In this document: positions 7,542 through 16,732 of the stretch, one piece after another
Layout: each line of letters starts with the position of its first letter
Position numbering within the stretch: the first letter of the stretch is position 1
The notes under the pieces: model-generated
The model's database searches: none
What the model was told of the DNA's origin: nothing
The model's input: the letters and a program-made list of their open reading frames with translations, nothing else
Made by a program: the position numbers and the translations under genes
DNA from: Pseudomonas sp. GV085
Lineage (GTDB): Bacteria; Pseudomonadota; Gammaproteobacteria; Pseudomonadales; Pseudomonadaceae
Direction: 5' to 3'
Assembly (NCBI RefSeq): GCF_003050925.1
Contig: NZ_QAOV01000002.1
Coordinates: 496,001-560,000 of the forward strand
DNA: 64,000 nt

Positions 7542-9926
7542 TCAATGGGCAAACAACGAATTGCCCTTCTGCCCTGCCAGCCTCGAAGGCTTGATCAGGA
7601 ACCGCGCCAGTGCCGGCAACAGCCACAGCGCACCGAACATGTTCCACAACAGCATGAAGGTCAGCATCAGCCCCATGTCGGCCTGGAACTTGATGGCCGA
7701 GAAGATCCAGGTGCACACGCCGATGGCCAGGCACAGGCCGGTGAACAGCACCGCCTTACCGGTGGACTTCAGCGTCTGGTAGTACGCCTCTTGCAGCGGC
7801 AGGCCGGCACGCAGGAAGCTTTCCAGACGGCTGTAGATGTAGATACCGTAGTCCACTCCGATCCCCACCCCGAGCGCCACGACCGGCAGGGTCGCCACTT
7901 TCACACCGATGCCCATGAAGGCCATCAGGGCGTTGCCGAGTACCGACGTCAGCACCAGCGGCAGCACGATGCACAAGGTCGCCGCCCACGAACGGAAGGT
8001 GATCATGCACATGGTCGCGACGCAGATGTACACCAGGATCAGGATGGTCAGCTCGGACTTCTTGATCACCTCGTTAGTGGCCGCCTCGATCCCGGCGTTA
8101 CCGGCAGCGAGGATGAACTCCAGGCCTTCCTTGTTGTTTTCCCTGGCGAACGCCTGCACCGCGTGCACCGCGCGATCCAGGGTCTCGGCCTTGTGATCGT
8201 TGAGGAACACCAGTACCGGCGCCAGGGAACAGCTGTTGTTGTACAGGCCGTCAGCGCGGGCGATGGAGTTGTTCAGCACATCAGGGTTACGCGACAGGGT
8301 TTCCCATTTCAGGTTGCCTTCGTTCATGCCCTTGATCATTTGCTTGGACACGGTCACCAGGGAAATCGCCGACTGCACGCCCTCGGTGTTCTGCATCTTC
8401 CACATCAGTTCGTCGATCGGCGCCATGGCTTCGTAGCGCGAGCACCCCTCGGCCTTGGTCTTGACCATCACCACCAGCACATCGGAACTGGTCGAATAGT
8501 TGTTGATGATGAAGTTGTTGTCCTTGTTGTAGCGCGAGTCCGGACGCAGCTCCGGGGCACCCTGGTCGAGGTCGCCGATTTTCAGGTTCTGGCTGTACCA
8601 CAGGCCGCCGCCAAAGGCGATCAGCGCCAGCAGAATGGACACCGGTGCGACTTTCGAGCTGGCGAAATTCGCCAGCAGTCGCCAGAACGGATGCTCGCGA
8701 TGCGCGTCCTTTTTGCTGCGTTCGACCGCACGCTTGCTTATGCCGACATAGGAAATCGCCACCGGCAGCAGGATCAGGTTGGTGAACACGATCACTGCCA
8801 CACCAATGGATGCGCCGATGGCCAGTTCACGGATCACGCCGATATCGATGATCAGCAGCGTGATGAAACCCACGGCATCGGCGAGGATCGCGATCATCCC
8901 GGGCAGGAACAATTGACGGAAAGTGCGACGTGCAGCGGTCAGGGCATTGTCCGCCTCACTCGATTGCAGGGCGATCCCGTTGATCTTCTGCACGCCGTGG
9001 GAAATACCGATGGCGAAGATCAGGAACGGTACCAGCATCGAGTAAGGATCGAGCCCGAAGCCGAAGAAGTGCATCAACCCCAGTTGCCAGACCACTGCCA
9101 CCAATGTCGTGCTCAACACGGCGACGGTACTGCGCAGGCAGTTGGTGAACCACAGCAAGAGGATCAGGGTGATGACGAAGGCGACACCGAAGAACATCAC
9201 CACCATCACCAGGCCATCGATCAGGTCACCGACTTTCTTGGCGAAACCGACGATGTGGATCTTCACATTCGGGTTCTGTACTTCGAACTTGGTGCGGATC
9301 TTGTCTTCAAGTTCGTGTGAGAACTGGCGGTAGTCCAGCGCCAGCAACTTGCCCTGGTCCTGCGGGTCCGGGAAGGACTCCAGCAACGGAATGTCGACGA
9401 TGCTCGACTTGAAATCGTTGGACACCAGCCGCCCGACCTGGCCGGACTTGAGCACGTTGTTGCGCAGCATATCGAGGCTGGCCTGGGAGCCGTTGTAGCT
9501 CTGCGGGATCACCTCACCGCCAGCGAAGCCCTCTTCCGTCACTTCGGTCCAGCGAACGCTCGGGCTCCACAGCGACTTGAGGCCGGAACGGTCGACACCG
9601 GAGATGTAAAACACCTCGTCGTTGATCTGACGCAGGGTCTCCATGTACTCCTTGGAGAAGATGTCGCCATTGGTGGCTTCCACCGAGATCCGTACGGTGT
9701 TGCCCAGGTTCGCCAGATCGTTGCGGTGCTCCATCATCTTCTGGATGAAGGGATGCTCCAGCGGGATCATTTTTTCGAAACTGGTGGACGGACGGATCAG
9801 CGTCGCCTGCCAGAACAGGAAAATACTGACCAGCAAGCAGATCGTGATCACTGCCGGGCGGTTGTTGAAGATCAGGCGCTCGAGGAACGTCGCCTTGTCC
9901 TGGTGATGGGTACTCAAGGAAGTCAT
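7542..9926 (-). CDS. RND superfamily (MMPL/HpnN-like) transporter
   Basis: This 794-aa inner-membrane protein has the RND layout. One N-terminal helix (about 25-45) is followed by a large periplasmic loop, a block of five or six helices (about 240-410), a second periplasmic domain and a second helix block (about 630-780). Its length and layout fit single-gene MMPL/HpnN-type RND pumps that move lipids or hydrophobic molecules, rather than tripartite drug pumps of over 1000 residues. AAGGCGGAG precedes the ATG. The upstream gene, 42 bases away, encodes a secreted YCF48-like protein and the two form an operon. The substrate is unknown. Confidence 0.83.
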   Translation of the reverse strand: MTSLSTHHQDKATFLERLIFNNRPAVITICLLVSIFLFWQATLIRPSTSFEKMIPLEHPFIQKMMEHRNDLANLGNTVRISVEATNGDIFSKEYMETLRQINDEVFYISGVDRSGLKSLWSPSVRWTEVTEEGFAGGEVIPQSYNGSQASLDMLRNNVLKSGQVGRLVSNDFKSSIVDIPLLESFPDPQDQGKLLALDYRQFSHELEDKIRTKFEVQNPNVKIHIVGFAKKVGDLIDGLVMVVMFFGVAFVITLILLLWFTNCLRSTVAVLSTTLVAVVWQLGLMHFFGFGLDPYSMLVPFLIFAIGISHGVQKINGIALQSSEADNALTAARRTFRQLFLPGMIAILADAVGFITLLIIDIGVIRELAIGASIGVAVIVFTNLILLPVAISYVGISKRAVERSKKDAHREHPFWRLLANFASSKVAPVSILLALIAFGGGLWYSQNLKIGDLDQGAPELRPDSRYNKDNNFIINNYSTSSDVLVVMVKTKAEGCSRYEAMAPIDELMWKMQNTEGVQSAISLVTVSKQMIKGMNEGNLKWETLSRNPDVLNNSIARADGLYNNSCSLAPVLVFLNDHKAETLDRAVHAVQAFARENNKEGLEFILAAGNAGIEAATNEVIKKSELTILILVYICVATMCMITFRSWAATLCIVLPLVLTSVLGNALMAFMGIGVKVATLPVVALGVGIGVDYGIYIYSRLESFLRAGLPLQEAYYQTLKSTGKAVLFTGLCLAIGVCTWIFSAIKFQADMGLMLTFMLLWNMFGALWLLPALARFLIKPSRLAGQKGNSLFAH

Positions 9927-9968
9927 AGCTCCGCCTTCTTATTATTGACCTGGCTCATTTGCCCGCTT

Positions 9969-11021
9969 TTATTTGCCAAGCTCAGTGCCGTTTGGCGAGG
10001 TGACGCGAACGCCGCCCTGCCCGGCCAGAACCAGATTGCCATTGCCTGCTGCAGTCACTGCCGAGACGGAAATACGGTCCGCACGATTGACCACCTTGAA
10101 GGTTTCGCCGTCGTCGCTGCTGCGAATCACCGAGCCGCCGTTGCCGACGATCACGATGGAACCATCGTCGAGCAGCGTGCCGCCGGACAGCCCGAACTCC
10201 AGGTCACCGCGTTCAGCCTTGAGCTCGACTTGCTCCCAGTTGCTGCCGAAGTCCGTGGAGCGATAGAGGTTGCCACGCAAGCCGTAGGCCAGCAGCGTAT
10301 TAGGCTGCGCCGTACCGATCACGCCAAACAGCGAGCCTTCGTACGGACCTTCGAGTTTTTCCCAGGTCTGGCCCCAGTCCGCGGAGCGGAACATGCTGCC
10401 CTGCTCGCCAACGATGAACAGCCCGGCGTCCTTGACCGCAGCAATCGCGTTCAGGTGGTACTGGTCTTCATTGTCGAGGCGGTCGCTGGCGTCTTCCCAA
10501 TGCTTGCCACCGTCGGTGGTTTCCATCAGCGAGCCGTAAGCGCCCACGGCAAAGCCGCTGTTGACGTCCTTGAACCAGACATCGAGCAGCGGCGATTCGC
10601 GTTTCAGGTCTTCGAATTGTCTGATCCAGGTCGCGCCGCCGTCCTCGCTGGCGAGGATCTGCGCGTCATGGCCGACGGCCCAGCCGTGCTTGTCGTCGAC
10701 AAAGAACACCGACGTCAGCAGGGCCCGGGTCGGGACCTTGGCCTGGGTCCAGTTCGCGCCCTGATCATCGGAATAGAGGATGTGCCCACGATCCCCGACC
10801 GCCACCAGGCGCTTGCCGGCGTGGACGACATCGAGCATCAGGCTTTTGGCAGCCTTGGCAGATTCAATGGAATAAACAACATCGGATGCTGACGCCGCCG
10901 AAGCCAGCGCAGGCGCCGACAACATGGCAGAGCCCAACAGCGAGAGCGCTGTGGCCAGCAACGCGAATTTGCGCAGTGCCGGCGGGCGGCAGATACCCAC
11001 ACCCATGACAGGCTCACTCAT
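9969..11021 (-). CDS. secreted YCF48-related (BNR/Asp-box) beta-propeller protein
   Basis: This 350-aa protein has an N-terminal signal peptide (hydrophobic stretch about residues 20-40 ending near ALASAASA). It then has repeated Asp-box-like turns such as SDDQGANWTQ, SEDGGATWIR, TTDGGKHWED, SADWGQTWEK and STDFGSNWEQ, spaced about 45 residues apart. This indicates a YCF48/sialidase-type beta-propeller in the periplasm. YCF48 relatives assist assembly of membrane complexes. The tight pairing with the downstream RND transporter suggests it is a partner of that pump, which is inference. GGGAGAAGG precedes the ATG at 11021. Confidence 0.85.
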   Translation of the reverse strand: MSEPVMGVGICRPPALRKFALLATALSLLGSAMLSAPALASAASASDVVYSIESAKAAKSLMLDVVHAGKRLVAVGDRGHILYSDDQGANWTQAKVPTRALLTSVFFVDDKHGWAVGHDAQILASEDGGATWIRQFEDLKRESPLLDVWFKDVNSGFAVGAYGSLMETTDGGKHWEDASDRLDNEDQYHLNAIAAVKDAGLFIVGEQGSMFRSADWGQTWEKLEGPYEGSLFGVIGTAQPNTLLAYGLRGNLYRSTDFGSNWEQVELKAERGDLEFGLSGGTLLDDGSIVIVGNGGSVIRSSDDGETFKVVNRADRISVSAVTAAGNGNLVLAGQGGVRVTSPNGTELGK

Positions 11022-11280
11022 AGACCTTCTCCCATTATTATTGTTAGGTCGTTCAACCTTTCTGGGCGCCGCAAGGGTGCGTGTCTGGACCGACTGCTTC
11101 AGAGCATAGTCCTGAAACCCGCAATCCAGAGCCCCTTCGGAAGCTGGCTTATCCTATCGGGGTTTTTTCATGTCTGACAATCGACGCCACGTTATGTTTT
11201 GTTAACCGGGGGGGATGGGGGGTTGTTCTGAATGGTTGGGTATCAGGTGGGGTGATTGCGGGTTTGGGGGTTGGGGGATT

Positions 11281-12030
11281 GGTGATTGGTGTACATATCC
11301 ATTGCTGCGGTAACGGCCGCTTATGGTTCCGCCCTTACGGCGGGTCACTTTGAAAAGCGCAAAGTAACCAAACGCTCTTGCCCCTGACATTCGGTGCCTC
11401 GCCGTGGCTCGGCATGCCCTCGCTCCGGTCCTGCTCCGTGGGCCCGCCGCCATCGGCCATCCATGGCCGGGGGCGGCTAACCCGGCATCCATGCCGGGTT
11501 GCCCACTGCGCAGAACCTCCACTCGGCCTCACGAGGGGGCGTACACCGCAACAGCGCCCGAGGCGGCCTACCGGCCGGCCTGGTTGCTGGGTGCGTTCGT
11601 CTGTGATGTACCTGTGGCTGACAGGCCGCCTTCGCGAGCAGGCTCGCTCCCACAGAAGGGCAAAGGCAGATCGGCGTACACAGACGCTTCTCACCACTCA
11701 TCAGGCCGAGCGTTAGCTCGCCTGCAGCTCTTGATCTTGATCCACCCGCCCCCTCGGCAGGCTGAGCGGAGGTGTTCATCCGGGGATTGGCGCGCAGCGC
11801 CGTTCGACGCAGTCGAACTCATTGCATGTAGGTCGAAGCGAAGCCGACCGGAGGGCAATGCCCCCGGATGAATACCGCAGCGAAGGAACCCCGAGCCTAA
11901 GCGAGGGGCCGTACGTAAGGGGCGAGCGTTTTTTGCTTACTTTTTTAGGCGCTTGTAAAAAAGTGAGTCGCCGTAAGGGCGAAACCGCCAGTCGCCGTTA
12001 CCGCAGGAATGGATATGTACCCAATCAACC
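11281..12030. repeat. non-coding element with long diverged inverted arms
   Basis: The left arm (11281-11420) and the reverse complement of the right arm (11885-12030) share ordered blocks: GTACATATCCATT, TGCGGTAACGGC, CGCCCTTACGGCG, TCACTTT, AAGCGC, AAAGTAA, CGCTC and GGCTCGG. The interior holds smaller palindromes, including AACCCGGCAT/ATGCCGGGTT at 11479-11500, and one solo REP at 11630-11656. No open frame inside carries protein-like signal. Similar sequence recurs in fluorescent Pseudomonas genomes from memory. The 11022-11280 stretch beside it holds only the promoter side of the YCF48 gene and a G-rich run. Confidence 0.6.
11630..11656. repeat. solo REP sequence
   Basis: CCTTCGCGAGCAGGCTCGCT followed by CCCACAG is a single REP arm without a facing partner. 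It lies inside the long inverted-arm element. Confidence 0.75.
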
Positions 12031-12074
12031 CATGACCCTGGTCGGCCCGAAGGCCGCCAAGGTCACCAGCAGAC

Positions 12075-14732
12075 TCAGGCCAAACTCTTGCTGACCACCT
12101 CAAACACATCACTGGACAACTGCCCCGAAGCCCGAATCCGCTCCAACTCGCCTTTCATCAAAGCCTGACGAGCACTGTCGTACTTGCGCCAGCGAGTCAA
12201 AGGCGCCAACTGGCGAGAAGCAATCTGCGGGTTAAAGCCATTCAACTCGATCACCAGATCCGCCAGGAAGCGATACCCGGAACCGTCGGCCGCGTGGAAG
12301 TTGATCAGGTTCTGCCCGGCAAACGCACCAACCAGTGCCCGCACCTTGTTCGGGTTCTTGATGTTGAACGCCGGGTGCTGCATCAACGCCTTGACTCTCT
12401 CCAGGCCACCGGGCAACACGCTGCCGGCCTGGACACTGAACCACTGATCCATGACCAGCGGGTTGTCCTTGAAGTGTTCGGCGAAGCTGGCCAGTGCCTT
12501 GGCCTTCTCGGCTTCGAACGGCGAATTGACCAGCACGGCGAGTGCGGTCAGGCGCTCGGTCATGTTGTCGCACGCGTCGAACTGCTCCAGCGTCGCCGCC
12601 AGGACTTGCGGCTTGCCGCTGAGCATCAGGTAGGACAACGCGATGTTCTGCAAGGCACGACGGGCGAAATGCTCGGCTTCGGCCACATACGGCGTCTGCT
12701 TCGACAATTCGCGATTGGCCTGATAACGCAGCCACAGGCCATCGAACAGCGCGTCAGCCAGTTGCTTGCGGGCAAACTCGCGGGCGACATGGATCGACTC
12801 GACGTCCGCTATTTCGCTGATCTCGGTCAGGTACGCCTCGCTTGGCAGCGAGAGCATTTCGGCGACCATGGCCTGATCCAGCGACTCGTCCGAGAGCACC
12901 GTGCGCAGTGCCGACACCAGCCGCTGATCGAGTACCAGCGCTTCGCCCTTCTGCTGCTGGCCGATCAATTCCTGCAGCACCTGCACCGACAGCTGCTGGC
13001 CGGCATCCCAGCGGTTGAAGCCGTCGCTGTCGTGCTGCATCAGGAACATCAGCTGATCACGGTTGTACGGGAAGCTCAGCTTCACCGGCGCCGAGAAGCC
13101 GCGCAGCAACGATGGCAACGGTTGTTCGGCAATGTCGACGAAGGTGAAGGTCTGCTCGGCCTCGGTTACCGAGATCACGCGGGTCGTGCCTTGGGCGGCG
13201 GCTTCACCGGCAAGACGCAGGGCAATCTCGCCGCCCTTGCTGTCCAGCAGCCCCAGTTCGACCGGGATCACGAACGGCAGTTTTTCAACCTTGTCCGGGG
13301 TTTCCGGGCAGCTCTGGCGGAAGGTCAGGCTGTAGGTTTTTGCCGCCGCATCAAAGGACTCGCTCACCGCCAGGCGCGGTGTACCCGCCTGGCTGTACCA
13401 GCGTTTGAACTGGGTCAGGTCGACGCCATTGGCATCTTCCATGGCCTTGATGAAGTCATCGCAGGTCACGGCCTGGCCGTCGTGGCGTTCGAAGTACAGG
13501 TCGCTGCCTTTGCGGAAACCTTCGGCGCCGAGCAAGGTGTGAATCATGCCGACCACTTCCGAACCCTTTTCGTACACGGTCAGGGTGTAGAAGTTGGAAA
13601 TCTCGATGAAGCTGTCCGGGCGCACGGCGTGGGCCATGGGGCCGGCGTCTTCGGCGAACTGGTGGGTGCGCAGGTACGCCACGTCCTGGATGCGCTTGAC
13701 CGTGGCCGAGTTCATGTCCGAGGAGAAACCGGCATCGCGGAACACGGTGAAGCCTTCCTTGAGCGACAGCTGGAACCAGTCGCGGCAGGTCACGCGGTTG
13801 CCCGACCAGTTGTGGAAATATTCGTGGGCGACGATCGCTTCGACCCGTTGGTGCGCGGCGTCGGTGGCGGTTTCGGCCTTGGCCAGCACGGCGCTGGAGT
13901 TGAAGATGTTGAGGCCCTTGTTTTCCATGGCGCCCATGTTGAAGTCATTCACGGCGACGATCATGAAGATGTCCAGGTCGTACTCGCGACCGTAGACCTC
14001 TTCGTCCCAGCGCATGGATTTCTTCAGGCTGTTCATGGCGTGCTGGCACTTGTCGATGTTTTCCGGCTCGACGTAAATGCGCAGCGCCACGTTGCGCTCG
14101 CTCATGGTGGTGAAGCTGTCTTCGACGCACCACAGGTCGCCGGCCACCAGCGCGAACAGGTACGCCGGTTTCTTGAACGGGTCTTCCCAGGTCGCCCAGT
14201 GCCGGCCTTCTTCACCAGGACCGGAGGCGATCGGGTTGCCGTTGGACAGCAGCACCGGATAGCTGTGTTGTTCGGCGACCACCGTGGTGGTGAAGGTGCT
14301 CATCACGTCGGGGCGGTCGAGGTAATAGGTGATCTTGCGAAAACCCTCGGCCTCGCACTGGGTGCAGAACATCGTGCCGGACTTGTACAGGCCTTCCAGC
14401 GCGGTGTTGGTTTCCGGGTGGATCCGGACGCTGGTATCGACCGTGAAGGTGGTGCTGGTCGGGTGCAGGGTCAGGTGATTCTCGCTCAACTGGTAGTCGG
14501 CGGCGCTCAGTTCACGGTCGGCCAAAGTGACCGACAGCAGTTCCAGCTGCTGGCCGTCCAGCACCAGCGGCGGCAGGCCCGGGCCTCGCTCGGGGTTGCG
14601 GCGCATCACCAGTTGCGCATGGACCAGGCTGTGGTCCTCGTACAACTCGAAGGTCAGGTGCGTTTCGTCGATCAGGTACTCGGGCGCCTGATAGTCCTTG
14701 AGGTAGATCATCTTCGGTTGTTCGGTGCGCAT
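12075..14732 (-). CDS. pepN: aminopeptidase N (M1 zinc metallopeptidase)
   Basis: This 885-aa cytosolic aminopeptidase removes N-terminal residues from peptides. The M1 signatures are present: the GAMEN exopeptidase motif in NMGAMENKGLNIFN (near residue 265), the zinc site HEYFH in VAHEYFHNWSGN (near 300), and the third ligand Glu in LSLKEGFTVFRD about 20 residues later. Length and start (MRTEQPKMIYLKDYQ) match the gammaproteobacterial PepN type. AAGGA lies seven bases before the ATG. It is the last gene of the leftward housekeeping row, 10 bases after the DUF2797 gene. Its end lies about 45 bases from the inverted-arm element. Confidence 0.96.
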   Translation of the reverse strand: MRTEQPKMIYLKDYQAPEYLIDETHLTFELYEDHSLVHAQLVMRRNPERGPGLPPLVLDGQQLELLSVTLADRELSAADYQLSENHLTLHPTSTTFTVDTSVRIHPETNTALEGLYKSGTMFCTQCEAEGFRKITYYLDRPDVMSTFTTTVVAEQHSYPVLLSNGNPIASGPGEEGRHWATWEDPFKKPAYLFALVAGDLWCVEDSFTTMSERNVALRIYVEPENIDKCQHAMNSLKKSMRWDEEVYGREYDLDIFMIVAVNDFNMGAMENKGLNIFNSSAVLAKAETATDAAHQRVEAIVAHEYFHNWSGNRVTCRDWFQLSLKEGFTVFRDAGFSSDMNSATVKRIQDVAYLRTHQFAEDAGPMAHAVRPDSFIEISNFYTLTVYEKGSEVVGMIHTLLGAEGFRKGSDLYFERHDGQAVTCDDFIKAMEDANGVDLTQFKRWYSQAGTPRLAVSESFDAAAKTYSLTFRQSCPETPDKVEKLPFVIPVELGLLDSKGGEIALRLAGEAAAQGTTRVISVTEAEQTFTFVDIAEQPLPSLLRGFSAPVKLSFPYNRDQLMFLMQHDSDGFNRWDAGQQLSVQVLQELIGQQQKGEALVLDQRLVSALRTVLSDESLDQAMVAEMLSLPSEAYLTEISEIADVESIHVAREFARKQLADALFDGLWLRYQANRELSKQTPYVAEAEHFARRALQNIALSYLMLSGKPQVLAATLEQFDACDNMTERLTALAVLVNSPFEAEKAKALASFAEHFKDNPLVMDQWFSVQAGSVLPGGLERVKALMQHPAFNIKNPNKVRALVGAFAGQNLINFHAADGSGYRFLADLVIELNGFNPQIASRQLAPLTRWRKYDSARQALMKGELERIRASGQLSSDVFEVVSKSLA

Positions 14733-14742
14733 GCTGGAGTCC

Positions 14743-15540
14743 TTACTGATGCACGGCGAGCTGGTAAGCCGTGTATTTACGAATGTTGATCACGCCGGTG
14801 TCGAAGATCAGGTATTGACCCTTGACCCCCATCAGCGTGCCTTCGGCAATCGGGTTCTTGTCCAGGTTGAAGCTGACGATCTTCGCCGGGTACTGCTCGA
14901 CCGGGTAGCGGATTTCCAGCGGTTCGGCATCGGTCACCGGCTGGATCGCCTGCAAGCCAAATCGCTGCTGCAACCCCAGCAGACCTTCAGCGCAGCTGTC
15001 GAACAATTGATCGCGAACCTCGGCCAGGTTCACGGCTACCGCATCGCCCTTGAGTAAAGCACGCCAGTTGGTCTTGTCGGCCACCTGGCTGCGGAACAGA
15101 TCCTCGACGAAACCGGATTGTTGCCGGGTCGATACGCGCATGATCGGCAACGCCTGGCTCGCACCCTGGTCGAGCCAGCGGGTCGGCAACTGGGTGGCGC
15201 GGGTAATGCCGACTTTCACCCCTGACGAGTTGGCCAGGTACACCACGTGATCGGTCATGCAGAACTTCTCGCCCCATTCCGGCTCGCGGCAGGTGCCGGC
15301 GTCGTAGTGGCAACGCTCCGGGCTCATGATGCAGACGTCGCACTGGGCCAGTTTGGTCATGCACGGGTAGCAGTAGCCCTGGCTGAAACTGGTCTTGGTC
15401 TTGCGTCCGCAATGGATGCAGTGGATCGCACCCAGGTATTCCAGACGCACCGTGGTGCCGATCAACGGATTGACCGGGACCTCGGTTTCGCCCAGACGCA
15501 AAGCGTATTGCACGTTCGGCCCGTCCAGGCGCGCCGACAT
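14743..15540 (-). CDS. DUF2797 cysteine-rich protein
   Basis: This 265-aa protein matches the DUF2797 family. A cysteine-rich segment at about residues 35-90 (CIHCGRK, CYPCMTK, CDVCIMSPERCHYDAGTC and a later Cys) looks like a zinc- or iron-binding module. It is followed by HVVYLANSSGVKVGITRATQ, which resembles a GIY-YIG-like fold. The frame is open further upstream, but those codons overlap yeaC in another frame, so the ATG at 15540 (MSARLDGPNVQY) is chosen. It lies between yeaC and pepN. The biochemical function is unknown. Confidence 0.82.
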   Translation of the reverse strand: MSARLDGPNVQYALRLGETEVPVNPLIGTTVRLEYLGAIHCIHCGRKTKTSFSQGYCYPCMTKLAQCDVCIMSPERCHYDAGTCREPEWGEKFCMTDHVVYLANSSGVKVGITRATQLPTRWLDQGASQALPIMRVSTRQQSGFVEDLFRSQVADKTNWRALLKGDAVAVNLAEVRDQLFDSCAEGLLGLQQRFGLQAIQPVTDAEPLEIRYPVEQYPAKIVSFNLDKNPIAEGTLMGVKGQYLIFDTGVINIRKYTAYQLAVHQ

Positions 15541-15569
15541 TTTGCTGATTGCACCGCGGCCAATCTCGA

Positions 15570-15830
15570 TCAATGGATGGCATCCGACTTGAACAGGATG
15601 TTCGGTACTTCGATCGACTTCGAAGCGCATTCCTGCGGCCCCATGTAGCCGGTACGCTGGTCCTCGGGCAGGTTCTGCATTTCCCAGGCGATCATCGCCT
15701 GCAGCGACAGCTCGCGTTGCTCGGCGGTGAGTTTGCCACCGTCGGACCATTTGCCGATTTCCACGGCCAGTTTCAGGCTCTCGTAGATATCGGAGGTAAT
15801 GTTGTTGATCATTTCGTTAAAAGAGGACAT
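15570..15830 (-). CDS. yeaC: YeaC family protein (DUF1315)
   Basis: This 86-aa soluble protein starts MSSFNEMINNITSDIYESLK and carries GKWSDGGKLTAEQRELSLQA, the conserved core of the DUF1315/YeaC family. GGAGAC precedes the ATG at 15830. It follows the rhomboid protease gene by 32 bases and precedes the DUF2797 gene by 29 bases, so it is probably co-transcribed. No function is established. Confidence 0.88.
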   Translation of the reverse strand: MSSFNEMINNITSDIYESLKLAVEIGKWSDGGKLTAEQRELSLQAMIAWEMQNLPEDQRTGYMGPQECASKSIEVPNILFKSDAIH

Positions 15831-15862
15831 TGGGTCTCCGTCTCTTTATTGCATGTTCTGAG

Positions 15863-16732
15863 TTAGGCGGCCAGTTTACGGCGGTTATACAACCCGCCCA
15901 ACAAACCGGTGAAGCATCCGATGAGTAACCCGCTGACATGGGCCGCGTTGGCGATTTCGCCGAAGCCGATCATCGAGACCAGTCCGGACAGGCACAGCAA
16001 CAACCACACCAGCATCATCACCAGCACGCCTCGCGGCAGGCGATAAGCCCGGTTCGGCGCCAGTAGCTGGAAAATCCAGCAATGCCCGAGCAGGCCGTAC
16101 AGTACACCGGACAAACCACCGAACAAGGTCGGACCGCTGAAGTAATATTGGGCATAGTTGGACACCAGGCTGAACAGCAGGGTCAAGCCGATCAGGTTGA
16201 TACTGCCCTGACGCGACTCGATGCGCCGCCCCAGCTCCCAGTACCACATGCCGTTCATCGCCAGGTGCAGGATGCCGAAGTGAATCAGCATCGGCGTGAA
16301 CAGGCGCCACCACTGCCCCGCCGCCAGGCTGTCGGCCAGTGGCGTGAAGTGGAGGTACTCGCCGACCACGCGGAATTCGAGGAAGGTCAGCCAGCGCATC
16401 GTTTCAAGGTTGTCGCCGAGCAGGGTCACTGCACCGACAATCACGCTCAGCAACAGCACCAGCGCGGTGGCCCTGGCGTATTTCAATTGCTCGACGAACC
16501 CCGGACGCTCGATGGTCTGCGCCAGCGGAATGTCCAGCTGCTGATCGGGATCGCCCGCCGGAAAGCGTTCGTAGAGCGCACGCACGTCTTCGCTGATGTT
16601 CTGCGGCACCCACAGCACCTGTTCGCCAGCTTCTTCGCTGACCCGATGGGGCACTTGCATGCGCTTGAGCAAGGTGACGAACCCGCTCAAGTCCACCGCC
16701 AGGGGCAGACGCAATACCGCTACAGCACTCAT
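15863..16732 (-). CDS. glpG: rhomboid intramembrane serine protease GlpG
   Basis: This 289-aa inner-membrane protease has a cytosolic N-terminal domain (about residues 1-90) and six or seven helices. The catalytic Ser is in GGLSGVLYGLLGH (GxSG, near 220) and the catalytic His is in NAAHVSGLLIGC near 270. HLAMNGMWYWELG is the conserved loop of the family. It cleaves membrane-spanning helices and is linked to membrane-protein quality control in relatives. Its ATG overlaps the phosphoesterase stop in an ATGA junction, indicating translational coupling. Confidence 0.92.
   Translation of the reverse strand: MSAVAVLRLPLAVDLSGFVTLLKRMQVPHRVSEEAGEQVLWVPQNISEDVRALYERFPAGDPDQQLDIPLAQTIERPGFVEQLKYARATALVLLLSVIVGAVTLLGDNLETMRWLTFLEFRVVGEYLHFTPLADSLAAGQWWRLFTPMLIHFGILHLAMNGMWYWELGRRIESRQGSINLIGLTLLFSLVSNYAQYYFSGPTLFGGLSGVLYGLLGHCWIFQLLAPNRAYRLPRGVLVMMLVWLLLCLSGLVSMIGFGEIANAAHVSGLLIGCFTGLLGGLYNRRKLAA

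Noticed and set aside
11378..12094. several 90-155 codon ORFs inside the inverted-arm element
   Set aside because: They have no ribosome sites, overlap in all frames and are Arg/Pro/Ser-rich as expected from palindromic GC-rich sequence. The region is better explained as a repeat.
12294..14789. 831-codon plus-strand open frame opposite pepN
   Set aside because: It has no recognisable domains and an odd composition rich in His, Gln and Arg. The minus strand encodes a complete aminopeptidase N.
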